Source of the DNA: Rhodoferax sp.
GTDB taxonomy: Bacteria; Pseudomonadota; Gammaproteobacteria; Burkholderiales; Burkholderiaceae_C
Assembly (NCBI GenBank): GCA_029866205.1
Contig: JARWZT010000003.1
Location: 1-64,000 of the forward strand
DNA: 64,000 bases
Reading direction: 5' to 3'
Below, piece after piece: positions 63,549 through 64,000 of the stretch; position 1 is the first letter of the stretch; the number at the start of each line of letters is the position of its first letter. The notes beneath the pieces are model-generated. The model had not been told where the DNA came from. It saw nothing but the letters and a program-made list of their open reading frames with translations, and ran no database searches. The position numbers were made by a program, and so were the translations under genes.

Positions 63549-64000
63549 TCAGGATTTGCTGGGGCGGCCGGTTTTCAGACTGGGTACGGCGGCAATGGCG
63601 GCCAGAAAAACGGCGTCGGGCAATGTGGCGAGGTGCTTCATGCCGGCACGAATCAGTTCGGTCTTTTTCACCGTGACCTTGAGTTGTGCGGCGCGCTGCT
63701 TCATCGCTTCCAGCACCATGTATTCCGCTTTGGGAATGGTGACGCTGTCGCGCACCATTTTTGGTTTCTTGTCTTTGGCAATCTTGCCAGCGGCTGATGC
63801 GGCCGTTGCCGCAGGTGCAGAAGCGGGCTCTGCAAGGGCGGCAGTGGTGGCCGGAGCTTGGGGTTTTGAGACCGTCTTTGCAGCTGCAGCGCGCGCAGGG
63901 GCTGCTTTTTTGGCCGCGGCGGGGCGCTTGGTTGCCGGCGTGCGCGCTGCGGTTGCTTTGGTGGCACTCACGCGTTTTTTCGCGGCTGGAGCCGGTGCTG
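63549..64000 (-). CDS. Ala/Lys-rich protein of unknown function (5' end outside window)
   Basis: The reading frame is open to the window end, and the in-frame residues before the GTG at 63971 (APAPAAKKR) continue the same low-complexity pattern, so the true start is probably beyond 64000. The N-terminal part is histone-H1/AlgP-like (AAKKAAPARAAAAK, TATKATAARTP-type repeats), suggesting non-specific DNA or RNA binding. The C-terminal about 65 residues form a conserved, folded piece: VRDSVTIPKAEYMVLEAMKQRAAQLKVTVKKTELIRAGMKHL...LKTGRPSKS. I know similar proteins in Comamonadaceae without assigned function. Convergent with sixA. Confidence 0.75.
   Translation of the reverse strand, partial: APAPAAKKRVSATKATAARTPATKRPAAAKKAAPARAAAAKTVSKPQAPATTAALAEPASAPAATAASAAGKIAKDKKPKMVRDSVTIPKAEYMVLEAMKQRAAQLKVTVKKTELIRAGMKHLATLPDAVFLAAIAAVPSLKTGRPSKS

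Noticed and set aside
1..64000. CRISPR arrays, insertion sequences, toxin-antitoxin pairs or prophage genes
   Set aside because: None seen: no regularly spaced repeats, transposase, integrase or phage structural genes.

Overview
The window reads as a stretch of core chromosome from a Burkholderiales betaproteobacterium, most likely Comamonadaceae (Rhodoferax/Polaromonas/Acidovorax-like). The signs are moderately high GC, a tig-clpP-clpX-lon block behind tRNA-Leu, a Gram-negative trimeric porin, carA-leuE-carB, and rlmE next to ftsH with a TTG-started FtsH. Family placement is inferred from gene order and protein similarity recalled from memory, not from a search. I see no insertion sequence, prophage, CRISPR array or rRNA gene.

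Layout: 0-8.5 kb holds dusC (cut by the window edge), hemH, a HAD phosphatase, a penicillin-acylase-type Ntn hydrolase and the squalene operon hpnC-hpnD-hpnE. 8.5-13 kb is an RND efflux adaptor/pump pair. 13-19.7 kb is the proteostasis block tRNA-Leu, tig, clpP, clpX, lon, then tRNA-Gly, tRNA-Cys and tRNA-Leu. 19.7-25.4 kb contains a conserved unknown, a Crp/Fnr regulator with a phosphotransferase and an acyl-CoA dehydrogenase, lexA with a small downstream gene, and a DUF192 protein. 25.5-29.7 kb is icd, clpS, clpA. 29.9-42.9 kb is the translation/envelope cluster rpsB, tsf, pyrH, frr, cdsA, dxr, bamA, skp, lpxD, fabZ, lpxA, lpxB, rnhB and a 23S-type rRNA methyltransferase. 43-48.3 kb is carA, leuE, carB. 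48.3-55.4 kb is greA, a DUF4149 protein, yhbY, rlmE, ftsH, folP, glmM and a GNAT gene. 55.5-64 kb is a porin, a secreted phosphoesterase-like protein, zntB, a Nudix hydrolase, olsB, ppk, sixA and an Ala/Lys-rich protein cut by the window end.

The most useful non-coding signals are sigma-32-type promoters in front of lon and ftsH (a weaker one before clpP), two tandem SOS boxes in front of lexA, Pho-box-like direct repeats in front of the phosphoesterase-like gene and of olsB (next to ppk-sixA, suggesting a phosphate-limitation module), and several clear intrinsic terminators.

The main structural oddity is that two essential genes normally found in the frr-to-bamA cluster are not here: uppS (expected between frr and cdsA) and rseP (expected between dxr and bamA). 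Only 81 and 88 bases lie at those two places. No wholly new multi-gene system is evident; the best candidates for new biology are the lexA-linked small gene, the Pho-linked phosphoesterase-like protein and the double gene relocation.
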